A stretch of 64,000 nt of DNA from Gammaproteobacteria bacterium (GCA_012103475.1 WLWS01000005.1:67001-131000), one strand, 5' to 3'; shown: positions 16,929 through 25,893, numbered from the stretch's first letter. The notes: generated by a model not told the origin, from the sequence alone. Numbers and translations: made by a program.

Positions 16929-17369
16929 TTACCTGTTGTTTACAGATGAGTTTTCCATCTTGATTAATTGAAACAGAGAAGTATATAAATCATCCCAGCT
17001 TTTCTCGCTGAACTGTTCCTGAAGGAGACTGTATTCACTCGCCACCTCGGGCATAATTTTATCGTACAATCGCCTGGCCTTCCGGCTCAGCCAGATACAG
17101 GTTTTTCGACCATCCTGACTATCCTTTTTTCTGACAACCAACTCATCTCGTTCAAGCCGGTCAATAATACCGGTCATACTTGGCCTGAGAATAAGCGTTC
17201 TTTCAGCCAGTTCAGCCAGTTCTTGACCATTGAACTCTGCCAGAGCACGAATTACCCGCCACTGCTGCTCTGTTATTCCATAGCGTCCGAGAATCGGGCG
17301 AAATCTGGCCATACAAACTTCTCGTGCACGCAACAGTAAGACAGGCAAAGAATGTTCAAAATCGAGCAT
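16929..17369 (-). CDS. hpaR: MarR-family regulator of the homoprotocatechuate operon
   Basis: The 146-residue winged-helix protein aligns with HpaR from its first residue: LLLRAREVCMARFRPIL, then GITEQQWRVIRALAE and LRPSMTGIIDRLERDELV, the recognition helix and wing. HpaR proteins repress the hpa genes until a hydroxyphenylacetate-type ligand binds. The start codon abuts a 17-bp inverted repeat, and no Shine-Dalgarno sequence precedes it, so the message may be leaderless. As first gene of the operon it would repress its own synthesis. The regulator call rests on both sequence and position. Confidence 0.92.
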   Translation of the reverse strand: MLDFEHSLPVLLLRAREVCMARFRPILGRYGITEQQWRVIRALAEFNGQELAELAERTLILRPSMTGIIDRLERDELVVRKKDSQDGRKTCIWLSRKARRLYDKIMPEVASEYSLLQEQFSEKSWDDLYTSLFQLIKMENSSVNNR

Positions 17370-17412
17370 TTAATTAAGATATTAATTATATTTAGTTAAT
17401 ATCTTAATTAAA
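17369..17412. promoter_or_regulatory. HpaR operator and promoter: 17-bp perfect inverted repeat
   Basis: TTTAATTAAGATATTAA at 17369-17385 is repeated exactly in inverted form at 17396-17412 with a 10-base spacer. Each arm also contains a smaller dyad, TTAA-GATA-TTAA, so two adjacent MarR dimers could bind. On the minus strand a TATAAT lies at 17385-17390, inside the spacer, with TTTAAT 16 bases upstream as a possible -35. The predicted transcript would start only a few bases before the hpaR ATG. The repeat may also control the divergent gene at 17477, whose start is 65 bases away. Confidence 0.8.
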
Positions 17413-17476
17413 TTATCAAAACATGCAAGTGTATTTTCGTTTTATTCAAAAATAGCGGATGACTAGATAGTTTATT

Positions 17477-18532
17477 GTGAATACTATTCAGACTATGCAA
17501 AAAATTATTGGCGCTCTTCTCATTCTCTTACTATCTGCCGGTCTGGCCTATTGGCTCACAACAGATAATCAAGCTCCTGATATCGCTGAGAAAACCAGCG
17601 AAATAGAAATGCCCCGGGAATGCGCAGTCCTGGCAGACCATGACGAGAACATGGTCTGGATAGAAGGTGGCCAATTCAGTATGGGCTCATCCGATTTTTA
17701 TCCGGATGAAGGACCGATAAAAGATATTGAAGTCGAAGGGTTCTGGATTGATCGCTATGAAGTGAGTAATGCTCAGTTTGCCAGATTTATTGACGAGACC
17801 GGCTACATAACTGTTGCAGAACAACAGCTCAATCCAGCTGACTATCCTGATATTCCTCCTGATCAGTTAAAACCCGGTTCCGTTGTATTCATCATGCCGA
17901 CTCACTTTTCAGAAGGCGGTTCCCTGACTGACTGGTGGCGCTTTATACCAGGTACAAACTGGCGTGAGCCTCTGGGCCCGGGAAGCACTATTGAGGGTAA
18001 AGAGAATTATCCCGTCGTGCACGTTGCCCATGAAGACGCTCTGGCTTATGCAGAGTGGGCGGGACGCGAATTGCCTACAGAGGCTCAATGGGAATATGCG
18101 GCAAGAGGCGGGCTTGAAAACAATATCTTCGCGTGGGGTAATGAGTTTCGCCCCGAAGATAAATGGCGAGCAAACACCTGGCAGGGTATGTTTCCGGCTT
18201 TTAATGAGGGGGAAGATGGCCATCTTGCCACAGCACCGGTCGGTTGCTACCCCGCTAATAACTATGGTCTGCACGATATGACCGGTAATGTCTGGGAGTG
18301 GGTTGATGACTGGTATTTTCCCGGTCATCAGGAAGTGGATACCAGCAAATTGCCGCATGGTTATGACCCGCGTCAGCCTCACCTTCCGGTTAAGGTGATC
18401 AAGGGTGGCTCCTACCTGTGCGCAAAGAATTACTGTATGCGCTATCGCCCCAGTGCCCGTCATGCACAGGAAACAACTCTCGGTGCTGCGCATATTGGTT
18501 TTCGCACGGTACGTAACAAGCAAAAAAGTTAA
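17477..18532 (+). CDS. Formylglycine-generating enzyme (sulfatase-modifying factor), membrane-anchored or exported
   Basis: The 351-residue protein has an N-terminal hydrophobic segment (residues 9-27) and then the SUMF1 fold from MVWIEGGQFSMGS (residue 59) to GFRTVRN. Near the C-terminus, GGSYLCAKNYCMRYRPSAR holds Cys315 and Cys320, the two copper-binding catalytic cysteines of true formylglycine-generating enzymes; look-alikes lack them. It should oxidise the cysteine in CxPxR of sulfatases, and the enzyme at 4741-6318 has that motif. Most studied bacterial versions are cytosolic, so an exported one is unusual. The GTG at 17477 or the ATG at 17495 could be the start. It is followed after 2 bases by a thioredoxin-fold gene. 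Confidence 0.9.
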   Translation: MNTIQTMQKIIGALLILLLSAGLAYWLTTDNQAPDIAEKTSEIEMPRECAVLADHDENMVWIEGGQFSMGSSDFYPDEGPIKDIEVEGFWIDRYEVSNAQFARFIDETGYITVAEQQLNPADYPDIPPDQLKPGSVVFIMPTHFSEGGSLTDWWRFIPGTNWREPLGPGSTIEGKENYPVVHVAHEDALAYAEWAGRELPTEAQWEYAARGGLENNIFAWGNEFRPEDKWRANTWQGMFPAFNEGEDGHLATAPVGCYPANNYGLHDMTGNVWEWVDDWYFPGHQEVDTSKLPHGYDPRQPHLPVKVIKGGSYLCAKNYCMRYRPSARHAQETTLGAAHIGFRTVRNKQKS

Positions 18533-18534
18533 GT

Positions 18535-20388
18535 ATGAAATACAGCTCTTGTTTTCTACTGACGCTTATTCTGACTAGCACCTTGCCGGCTTTTGCCGAC
18601 GAAATTTTCTGGCAGCAGTGGGGAGTGGCAGCGTTTCATCAGGCCCGTGACGAAAACAAAATGATTCTGCTGGATGTTGGCATGGAGGGTTGTACTGCCT
18701 GTCGCTGGATGGATGAGATTACCTATACCGATACGGAAGTCATTAATCTGGTCAACCAGCACTTTGTTGCTATAGTTGCCGATGCCGAAGCACAACCCGA
18801 TATCGGCGAGCGTTACTCCGACTGGGCCTGGCCGGCTACAATATTTATGGCGCCGGACACGACTCAGGTTCTGGCTTTAGCGGGTAACCGCCGGCCAAAG
18901 AGTTTTGTTCCCATACTGAATGAGCTGATTGAAAAGAAAGCTTCCAATCAGCTGGAAGCAGATAAACTGGCTCCCTATGCGGCGGCACCTGCTGCCGAAA
19001 CCAGTGCGCTTTCACTTATTCGGGATCGAGTGCGTGGGCAAGTCGATAGTTTGCTGAACGAGCAATATGGAGGTTGGACCCGCAGCGGTGTATCTACAGC
19101 GACAGGTGCTCGAGTTGAGCACCTTTTTATGCGCGCACATATGTATAGCAATGCTGAATTGTTGAGTCTTGCCTTAAAAACGAGTGATGCCTACCTCAAA
19201 GCCATCGATCCCGTCTGGGGCGGTGTCTTTGTGAAAACTTTTCATGGTAACAGCCAAGCTCCTGAACGTTTTAAGACTCTCGGCTCGGTCCCGGAAAAAC
19301 GACTTTCAAATCAGGCTAATGCCCTGACCATTTTTGCTCATGCCTATCGAACTACCAGAGACCAGGTCTATCTTGATGGCATACGTGAAATAGATCGCTT
19401 TATGCGTTTATGGTTTCGCCACGAAAACGGGACTTTTTACACCAGTCAGGAAGATGATCCACCTGGTCTTAAAAGTAATATGGATGCCATTGATTACTGG
19501 CTTCTCGACAGCGACGAGAAACGTCGTGTCTACGGAACTCCTCCCATTGATCATGCGGTTTACACTGATAAGAACGCGCAAGCCATTATGGCTTATGTAC
19601 AGGTTTATCTTGCCACGAATGAAATCAGCTATCTGCAAACTGCAAGACGTAGCGCCAATACGCTCATGGCGGAACGCCTGCAAACGGATGGCTGGCTGCT
19701 GCAAACTGTTGTCAGTAAAAAAGCTAGTTTGGACGAACGCATGCGTCCATTAGTAGTTCAAGCAAAGCCCACCCTGGCTGCTCAAGCCTGGTTTGGTAGC
19801 GCGCTCCTGTCCCTTTATGAAGCTACCGGTGACTCACGCTGGCTGTCAAAAGCGATAAAACTTGCCGATGCGATGTTGACAACTCTCTATGATAATAGGA
19901 GTGGCGGTTTTTTTGCCCGTCCGCCAGATGAATTGACTGCATTAATACCACAACGGCTACCGCTGGAATTAAATGCGCGCGCTGCACATTTTTTTTACGA
20001 TTTGTGGATACACAGCAAAAATGAAAAATACTCTACAATTCCTGAAGGGATACTACGTGCTGTTGCAATAGATAACATTCTTTCACGGGAAGGTAAAATA
20101 GTCGGTCAGACCGCTCTCGCTCTGGAAAAACTGACAGCCGCCTACGTCGAGTTTTCTGTGGTAGGCGAAACAGGACAGTCAGACACAATGGCATTATTTG
20201 AGGCGGGAAAGCGCACTTATCACCCACGAAAATTATTACACTTTGAGAAAATCGGCCGTTATCCGCATCGGAATAAAGCGGCCATGTATATTTGCAACCC
20301 GGACCGTTGTTCAATACCTATTGAAGATCCCACCTTAGTGGTCAAACAGGCAGATAATTTCAGACTGCCCGCTAGTTTTTCTCCCTAG
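18535..20388 (+). CDS. Exported thioredoxin-fold / (alpha/alpha)6-barrel protein (DUF255/YyaL-like)
   Basis: The 617-residue protein has a signal peptide ending PAFADE, then a thioredoxin-like domain (about residues 25-150) with Cys53 and Cys56 in GCTACRWM and a cis-Pro-like WPATIFM. From about residue 160 to 550 it resembles the helical barrel of the YyaL/SPATA20 group. The biochemical role of that group is unsettled. Here it is exported and sits 2 bases behind the formylglycine-generating enzyme gene. It could therefore supply the reductant or handle copper for that enzyme in the periplasm (inference). It ends tail to tail with the transporter gene at 20390. Confidence 0.78.
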   Translation: MKYSSCFLLTLILTSTLPAFADEIFWQQWGVAAFHQARDENKMILLDVGMEGCTACRWMDEITYTDTEVINLVNQHFVAIVADAEAQPDIGERYSDWAWPATIFMAPDTTQVLALAGNRRPKSFVPILNELIEKKASNQLEADKLAPYAAAPAAETSALSLIRDRVRGQVDSLLNEQYGGWTRSGVSTATGARVEHLFMRAHMYSNAELLSLALKTSDAYLKAIDPVWGGVFVKTFHGNSQAPERFKTLGSVPEKRLSNQANALTIFAHAYRTTRDQVYLDGIREIDRFMRLWFRHENGTFYTSQEDDPPGLKSNMDAIDYWLLDSDEKRRVYGTPPIDHAVYTDKNAQAIMAYVQVYLATNEISYLQTARRSANTLMAERLQTDGWLLQTVVSKKASLDERMRPLVVQAKPTLAAQAWFGSALLSLYEATGDSRWLSKAIKLADAMLTTLYDNRSGGFFARPPDELTALIPQRLPLELNARAAHFFYDLWIHSKNEKYSTIPEGILRAVAIDNILSREGKIVGQTALALEKLTAAYVEFSVVGETGQSDTMALFEAGKRTYHPRKLLHFEKIGRYPHRNKAAMYICNPDRCSIPIEDPTLVVKQADNFRLPASFSP

Positions 20389-20389
20389 A

Positions 20390-21277
20390 TTAGTGCCCCA
20401 CATCGTTTTGTTGATGTTTATGTTCATTGCGGACATTGAGAAAATTTCCAGCAAACATAATGCTCGCGCCAAGAACAATAAAGACATCAATATCTTCGCC
20501 ATAGAAAACATAGCCAACTAACATAATCATCGGCAGGCGCAGGAAGTCGATCGGAATCATGATACTGGCATCCGCTAACGCCAGGGCCCTACTCAAACAA
20601 TAGTGTGCAGTAATCGATGCGATACCCATAAATAGTAACCACATCCAGGCCAGACCTTCAGGTGTCACCCAATTGAACAGGGCCGGTATAATTGCTATTG
20701 GCGCCTGCACCAGACCCATATAAAAAAGAATCATGGTTGGTGACTCTATCTGTGCCAGTTTTCTTGTGAAAATATGCGACAAAGCAAAGCAGAACGCACT
20801 CACAATCACCAGAAAGGAAGCAAAATGAATATTTTCCAGTCCCGGTCTTAAGATCAGCATCATACCAATTAGACCAAATACAAGGGAAACTGCCCGCCAG
20901 CGGGTTATTTTCTCACCCAGTATGAAATAGGCAAGTAGCAGGGTCCACATGGGCGTGGTAAATTCAATGGCAAAGACTTCGGCCAAAGAGAGATAACTGA
21001 TGCCGAAAAACCAGAAAACCTGTCCTCCATAGTGAGACATGTTTCGCGCAATGTGGTTGCCAAATTTCTTACTTAAAGGAATTTGACCGTATTGATATAG
21101 AACTATCGGGGTTAAAGCCAGTAAACCGAAAATGCACCTGAAAAAGATCATTTGAAAAGGCCCCATCTGTGCAGATAACTCTCGAGCGCTAATAGCAATT
21201 GTCGACAGTGAAAACACCATGCCCAGCATCCACAAGGCAGCGACAAGCACCGGGCTCTTTTGAGTTTCAGAATTCAA
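20390..21277 (-). CDS. DMT-superfamily permease (EamA family)
   Basis: The 295-residue protein has ten predicted membrane helices in two EamA repeats, for example LSLAEVFAIEFTTPMWTLLLA in the first half and SITAHYCLSRALALADASIM in the second. Members export or import amino acids and other small metabolites; the substrate cannot be read from sequence. The tail is short and His-rich (NEHKHQQND). It precedes the helical protein gene in position but is transcribed after it, with a gap of 14 bases, so the two may form an operon. Confidence 0.85.
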   Translation of the reverse strand: MNSETQKSPVLVAALWMLGMVFSLSTIAISARELSAQMGPFQMIFFRCIFGLLALTPIVLYQYGQIPLSKKFGNHIARNMSHYGGQVFWFFGISYLSLAEVFAIEFTTPMWTLLLAYFILGEKITRWRAVSLVFGLIGMMLILRPGLENIHFASFLVIVSAFCFALSHIFTRKLAQIESPTMILFYMGLVQAPIAIIPALFNWVTPEGLAWMWLLFMGIASITAHYCLSRALALADASIMIPIDFLRLPMIMLVGYVFYGEDIDVFIVLGASIMFAGNFLNVRNEHKHQQNDVGH

Positions 21278-21291
21278 TAGTTAGATCCGTT

Positions 21292-21879
21292 TTAGTCCGG
21301 AAACTTCACCTGAACAAGAAAATCATTTAGAACTTTTGCCGCCTGGGCATACTCACCTTTTTCGGCCTGAATAAGAGCCTCTGCCTGAGCTTGTTCCTGT
21401 TGAATTACATACTCAAAAAACTCTCTGTCTTCTTTCTTTACCAACTGTGCCAGCTGTTTCAGCTTCTCGACATATTTCACTGTCGCTTCTGTCATAACCG
21501 CCATCATTTTTTCCGGAAACAGGGCAAACGCCAGATTTGTCGCCCACACTTTAAAGCCGACGACAAAATCATTTGCTACCAGATTATAGCTGGCAGCCAT
21601 TTTCTCATAACGCGGTTTATTGAATGTTTCCAGGTCATAGTAAGCCTGCCAGAATTCAGCCTGCCCTGTACTCGCCATCTTGTCCCTGAGCACCGATATA
21701 CTTTGAAAAGCAAATGCCCGATTATTAATCTCGTATTGAAAAAGTTTCTCTATAGTGACCATATCACTCTCACTGGCGCTCAGAAATTGTGAACAAATTG
21801 AGCAAGTCAATAAGACAAGCTTCTGACAGTTTCGGCTTAGGGACAAGGGGCTATTTTCCGATTTTGTATTGCTCGACAT
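21292..21879 (-). CDS. Uncharacterised helical protein
   Basis: I do not recognise this 195-residue protein. The body is rich in Ala, Glu and Lys and predicted mostly helical (MAVMTEATVKYVEKLKQLAQLV, then EQAQAEALIQAEKGEYAQAAKVLNDFL). An alternative start at residue 40 (MVTIEKLF) is preceded by GAGAGTGAT and would remove an ill-conserved-looking cysteine-containing leader. The size and helical content recall phasin-like or four-helix proteins, but I see no diagnostic motif. It may share a transcript with the permease downstream. Confidence 0.55.
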   Translation of the reverse strand: MSSNTKSENSPLSLSRNCQKLVLLTCSICSQFLSASESDMVTIEKLFQYEINNRAFAFQSISVLRDKMASTGQAEFWQAYYDLETFNKPRYEKMAASYNLVANDFVVGFKVWATNLAFALFPEKMMAVMTEATVKYVEKLKQLAQLVKKEDREFFEYVIQQEQAQAEALIQAEKGEYAQAAKVLNDFLVQVKFPD

Positions 21880-21931
21880 TTTCTCATGTTTATGTGAAGG
21901 TTAAAAATCATCTGTAAAAGGCGAATTTGAT

Positions 21932-22945
21932 ATGTTTACTGTGCTAGAACGCGCTTATCGGTTTAACTATACCCTGTTTTTTTGTTTGCTGACTTTTATT
22001 TGCCAGGCATCACCAGCATGGTCTGCTCCTCCTGAAGTCCAGTACCACCTTAACGCCGATCAAACACACAGTCGCTTTAGTCGAAACGAAAAACCTGTTC
22101 TTCGTGTAAAGTCAGGTGCGGTAATTGAAGTATTTACAGAAGAAACCACCGACAAACAACTCACTCTTGACTCAACTGTTGAAGATTTGATGAATCTGAA
22201 TTCAGATCCGATTCATCCACTCACTGGCCCCGTCTATATCGAAGGCGCTGAAGCGGGTGATCTACTCGCAGTAACCCTGCATGAAATTGAACTCGGTGAC
22301 TGGGGCTTCGCTGCCGTCATGCCTGGTTTTGGTTTGCTCGCCGGAGAAATAGAAGGGCCTTATTTGCGTACATTCAAACTGGGTAAAAATGCGAGCGAGC
22401 TAGCCTTTACCGATAAAATAAAAATACCTCTACGCCCCTTCCCCGGAGTAATGGGTGTCGCACCTGATACAGATGAACGCCTCTCAACCATTCCGCCCCG
22501 GGCCAATGGCGGCAATATGGATGATCCGCATATTACTGTTGGCACAACTGTGTACTTTCCGGTTTTCGTAAAAGGTGCCTTATTTTCCATTGGTGATACG
22601 CATGCTGTGCAGGGTTCAGGCGAAGTATCAGGAACCGCAGTCGAAGCCCCGATGCGGATTGTCTACGAAGTGGAATTGATTAAGGGCGGTCGTCAGTTTC
22701 AGGAACCTCAATACGAAACGGCAGAAAGCTATGTTGTTACCGCCTTTGCAACGACGCTGGATGAGGCTGCAAAAAAGGCTACTCGCTATATGATTAACTA
22801 TCTCGAAGAAGTGCATGGTCTGAATCGCGAAGATGCCTATATGTTGTGCTCACTGGCTGGTGATCTGAAAATTGCCGAAGTCGTCGATGTACCGCACATG
22901 CTGGTTACCATGCATATGTCTAAAAAAGTACTGGGTGTAAAATAA
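21932..22945 (+). CDS. Exported acetamidase/formamidase family protein
   Basis: The 337-residue protein belongs to the FmdA/AmdA family, shown by SGAVIEVFTEETTD, MPGFGLLAGEIEGPYL, and GDTHAVQGSGEVSGTAVEAPM in the core. Family enzymes hydrolyse short amides such as formamide with two metal ions. An N-terminal signal (LFFCLLTFICQASPAWS) implies export, whereas typical members are cytoplasmic. It overlaps the next gene by one base (TAATG), so the pair is probably translationally coupled. The true substrate is uncertain. Confidence 0.85.
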   Translation: MFTVLERAYRFNYTLFFCLLTFICQASPAWSAPPEVQYHLNADQTHSRFSRNEKPVLRVKSGAVIEVFTEETTDKQLTLDSTVEDLMNLNSDPIHPLTGPVYIEGAEAGDLLAVTLHEIELGDWGFAAVMPGFGLLAGEIEGPYLRTFKLGKNASELAFTDKIKIPLRPFPGVMGVAPDTDERLSTIPPRANGGNMDDPHITVGTTVYFPVFVKGALFSIGDTHAVQGSGEVSGTAVEAPMRIVYEVELIKGGRQFQEPQYETAESYVVTAFATTLDEAAKKATRYMINYLEEVHGLNREDAYMLCSLAGDLKIAEVVDVPHMLVTMHMSKKVLGVK

Positions 22946-23751
22946 TGCTTTCAGGAAGGGTTGATGTTGGTAAAGGTGTGGAGCTGTATTACGAAGAATA
23001 TGGCAAGGGTAAGCCGATACTGTTTATTCCCGGTCTGACATGCACCACAGAATTTTTTGAAAAAAACCTCGAAGTGCTGGCAACAGATAATCATGTGATT
23101 TGCTATGACCCTCGTAGTCAGGGACGTTCCAGCATTACAGAATCCGGCAACAATTTTTTACAACGAGGTCATGATCTCGCGGCCTTTATTCAGGCTCTGC
23201 AGCTGGAAGATATTGTGATTGCCGGCTGGTCTCTGGGTTCTTATGATGCCTGGTCCTATTTTCAACTCTACGGCCTGAATAAGGTTCGGGCTTACGTCAA
23301 CATCGATATGGCACCGAAAACCATACAAATGAATGAAGGTGATTGGTCAGAAGGTCCGCTCGAAGTTGTACACGGCATGTACGCTTCCATACTGGCTGAA
23401 AATCAAGCTCATTTTTTTGATAGTTACGCGCACTACATGATAATTCGTGATGTAAGTGAAGACGAGCTTAACTGGATTGTCGAGCAATCCAGAAAGACAC
23501 CATTAGCCATTGCTGCGCAGATCGTTGCTGATGCGACGTTTTGTGATTTTTCTGACACTATCATTGAGCTGACTAAACAAAAACCGGTAATGCATTTTAT
23601 TAAACAGGACTGGTCAGAAGCCGCAGAGAACTGGCTGGATAAAAATACTCCCGGCGCACCCAGAGAAATTATGGGCGGGCACATGATGTTCTGGGAAGAA
23701 GCTGATAGTTTCAATGACAAATTTCATACATTCGTAAAATCCCTAAACTGA
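22945..23751 (+). CDS. Alpha/beta-fold hydrolase
   Basis: The 268-residue protein has the alpha/beta hydrolase pattern: oxyanion region FIPGLTCTTEFF, nucleophile elbow AGWSLGS with Ser96, and a late histidine in GGHMMFWEE. It is cytoplasmic by lack of a signal. It may be an esterase, lactonase or C-C hydrolase; specificity is not evident. The one-base overlap with the acetamidase-like gene suggests that the two act on the same compound, one outside and one inside the inner membrane (inference). Confidence 0.85.
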   Translation: MLSGRVDVGKGVELYYEEYGKGKPILFIPGLTCTTEFFEKNLEVLATDNHVICYDPRSQGRSSITESGNNFLQRGHDLAAFIQALQLEDIVIAGWSLGSYDAWSYFQLYGLNKVRAYVNIDMAPKTIQMNEGDWSEGPLEVVHGMYASILAENQAHFFDSYAHYMIIRDVSEDELNWIVEQSRKTPLAIAAQIVADATFCDFSDTIIELTKQKPVMHFIKQDWSEAAENWLDKNTPGAPREIMGGHMMFWEEADSFNDKFHTFVKSLN

Positions 23752-23770
23752 CTATGAAGGAATAAATACT

Positions 23771-24229
23771 ATGAAAAACACTTTGCTATTACTGACTATG
23801 TTATTTTCAACGGCGATCGCCTCAATTCAGGCAGATGAGCAGGCCACACCCCAGACTAATTCGGCTGTGACTTTTATTTATTACAAAGACATGGATGAAG
23901 GAGAACATTTTTATGGCAATGTTCTTGGTTTCAAAAAAGAGTTTGACGGAGATTGGGTAAGAATATTTCGTATTGCCAATGGCGGGCGTGTTGGTCTGGT
24001 AGACGAGACAAAAGGTTATTTAAAAGGAGCGACCGACAAACCAGTAATGATCAGTATTGACACCTCAGATGTAAAAGGCTGGTATGAGCGAATTCAGAAA
24101 CACGGCGCTCAATACATAGAAAAAGGACTGAAAGACCACAGTGACGGTTTTGCCAACTCTTTTATGATGAGAGATCCTGCTGGATATGTCGTTGAGTTCT
24201 TCCAGTGGAACGGCGATGCGCCATACTAG
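23771..24229 (+). CDS. Exported VOC-fold (glyoxalase-like) protein
   Basis: The 152-residue protein has a signal peptide (LLLLTMLFSTAIASIQA) followed by one VOC module of two beta-alpha-beta-beta-beta repeats (FIYYKDMDEGEHFYGNVLGF and VMISIDTSDVKGWYERIQKHG, then DPAGYVVEFFQW). Of the three usual metal ligands only the last Glu is evident; the two histidine positions are Thr/Phe and Ile. Thus it may bind a ligand rather than catalyse. AAGGA precedes the ATG. It follows the hydrolase gene by 19 bases and overlaps the convergent diguanylate-cyclase gene by 4 bases. Confidence 0.82.
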   Translation: MKNTLLLLTMLFSTAIASIQADEQATPQTNSAVTFIYYKDMDEGEHFYGNVLGFKKEFDGDWVRIFRIANGGRVGLVDETKGYLKGATDKPVMISIDTSDVKGWYERIQKHGAQYIEKGLKDHSDGFANSFMMRDPAGYVVEFFQWNGDAPY

Positions 24230-25875
24230 TTTCTTTTAATATTCATCAGGCCGTCTTTACTCATGCCACCTTTAAGATAAACGCAATTACGTCCAAGAGC
24301 CTTGGCTTCGTACAGGGCTTCGTCAGCGGCTTTAACCATGTTTATATCATGTACTTTAGCATCGGGTATAAAGGTGGCCACGCCAATACTGACAGTAACT
24401 ACGTCTGCACAATCTGATACATCACTACGTATACGCAAATTCTGAATTTCGACACGCAATCGTTCCGCAACGCTCACTGCGGCACTGTTATTCGTATCTG
24501 TCAGTACAACGCAAAATTCTTCGCCGCCATAGCGGGCGAGATAATCTGTAGCACGATGCAAATTATGTTGTAGCGTCTCAGCGATCTGGACAAGAACTTT
24601 GTCACCCGCCGGATGACCGTAAGTATCGTTGTAGGGTTTAAAATAATCCACATCAATCATCAGCACAGACATCATTTTTCCAGAACGCGCACACTGTCGC
24701 CAGGTTCTGTCCAGTACTTCATCCAGATAGCGTCGATTGGAAATTCCGGTCAGGGCATCCTGTTCAGACAATTCAACCAAGGTCTTGTTCTGTTCCAGTA
24801 ATTCCTGATTTTGCTTCTGAATATACCCAAGTAACTGATTAAACTGATAGAACATGGAATCCAGTTCATCGCTTTTTCCGGCTGGTAGACGTCGGCTATA
24901 GTCACCTGTGTTTATTATTTCCAGCATCAAACTTCTTGCCAGGAGCAATCGAGTGATGACTGTGCGGGAAAAAAACAAAACCAGAATCGTCAGTATCAAC
25001 GCAGAGCAGGCAAAACCGACGATGACAGAGTGCGAAATAACTGTTTGGGAGAAACTTCTCTTATTGGCACTCTGCGCAATAAGAATAACAGGCTTGCCCT
25101 GAATATCATTTAGAACCCAGTGTAACTTCTCTTTCGCATCTCTTGGTAATTGCCATGAGCCGCTTTCCTGCAGGGCATCAAGTATGGCCTTTTTCCGGGT
25201 GTTTCCCACAGTCTCTGAGACCGGGGAAAAACGAACTTCCGTTTGGAGATCTTTGCTGATGGCGACAAAAAAGCTTTGATCCAGTAATCGCCAGAAAAAT
25301 ACCGTGCCAATTGGCTCGGGAAAAGGCCGCTCGCTTGGCAAGATATGCCCGGCACCAAAACTGACCGGTCCGATATTACTTTCGTATATCCCTCCGGTAA
25401 TGTATTCATGTTCAACTTCCCCGTTTTCCTGGTAACGTTTTTGAGCGTCAACATTCGGCGGCACGAATTTGTCACGCAAAACATCATTGTCACGAATTCT
25501 GTCGCGTTCAAAGGCATATTTAACCTTGCCCATAACATCGACGAACACCACTCCATCCACATCAAGAGTTTCAAGTGTTTCATCGACCAGATTTGCGTCT
25601 ATATAATTCTGGAAGAGCGGTTTGTTCTCATCTGACTGAAAAAATTCGTAAGTCTGATCCCAGGCAGCGTGGTCACTTACGCTTAACCTCAGGGACCGTT
25701 GCAATCTCGATATCGCCAGACGCACTTGCTCAATATCTTTTGCATCCGATTGAGACTCCAGGGTGATCAGAGTGGGAATTTCAAACAAATAGCGGGTGCC
25801 AATTTGACCAAAAAATGCTAATAAAAGACCGATGCCGAGAATACCTATCAGCTTTTTGCTTAGACTGAACTTCAT
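24226..25875 (-). CDS. CHASE4-HAMP-GGDEF diguanylate cyclase
   Basis: The 549-residue membrane protein has a first helix (residues 8-27) and a periplasmic CHASE4-type sensor (about 40-270, with the typical SDHAAWDQT). A second helix (282-303), a HAMP-like linker and a short coiled coil follow, then a GGDEF domain from about residue 372. The active motif is GGEEF (450-454). A product-inhibition site, RATD, sits exactly five residues before it, so the enzyme should make cyclic di-GMP and be feedback-inhibited. The input signal is unknown. No EAL domain is fused. Confidence 0.93.
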   Translation of the reverse strand: MKFSLSKKLIGILGIGLLLAFFGQIGTRYLFEIPTLITLESQSDAKDIEQVRLAISRLQRSLRLSVSDHAAWDQTYEFFQSDENKPLFQNYIDANLVDETLETLDVDGVVFVDVMGKVKYAFERDRIRDNDVLRDKFVPPNVDAQKRYQENGEVEHEYITGGIYESNIGPVSFGAGHILPSERPFPEPIGTVFFWRLLDQSFFVAISKDLQTEVRFSPVSETVGNTRKKAILDALQESGSWQLPRDAKEKLHWVLNDIQGKPVILIAQSANKRSFSQTVISHSVIVGFACSALILTILVLFFSRTVITRLLLARSLMLEIINTGDYSRRLPAGKSDELDSMFYQFNQLLGYIQKQNQELLEQNKTLVELSEQDALTGISNRRYLDEVLDRTWRQCARSGKMMSVLMIDVDYFKPYNDTYGHPAGDKVLVQIAETLQHNLHRATDYLARYGGEEFCVVLTDTNNSAAVSVAERLRVEIQNLRIRSDVSDCADVVTVSIGVATFIPDAKVHDINMVKAADEALYEAKALGRNCVYLKGGMSKDGLMNIKRN

Positions 25876-25893
25876 TTATACTTTTTAGTACTA

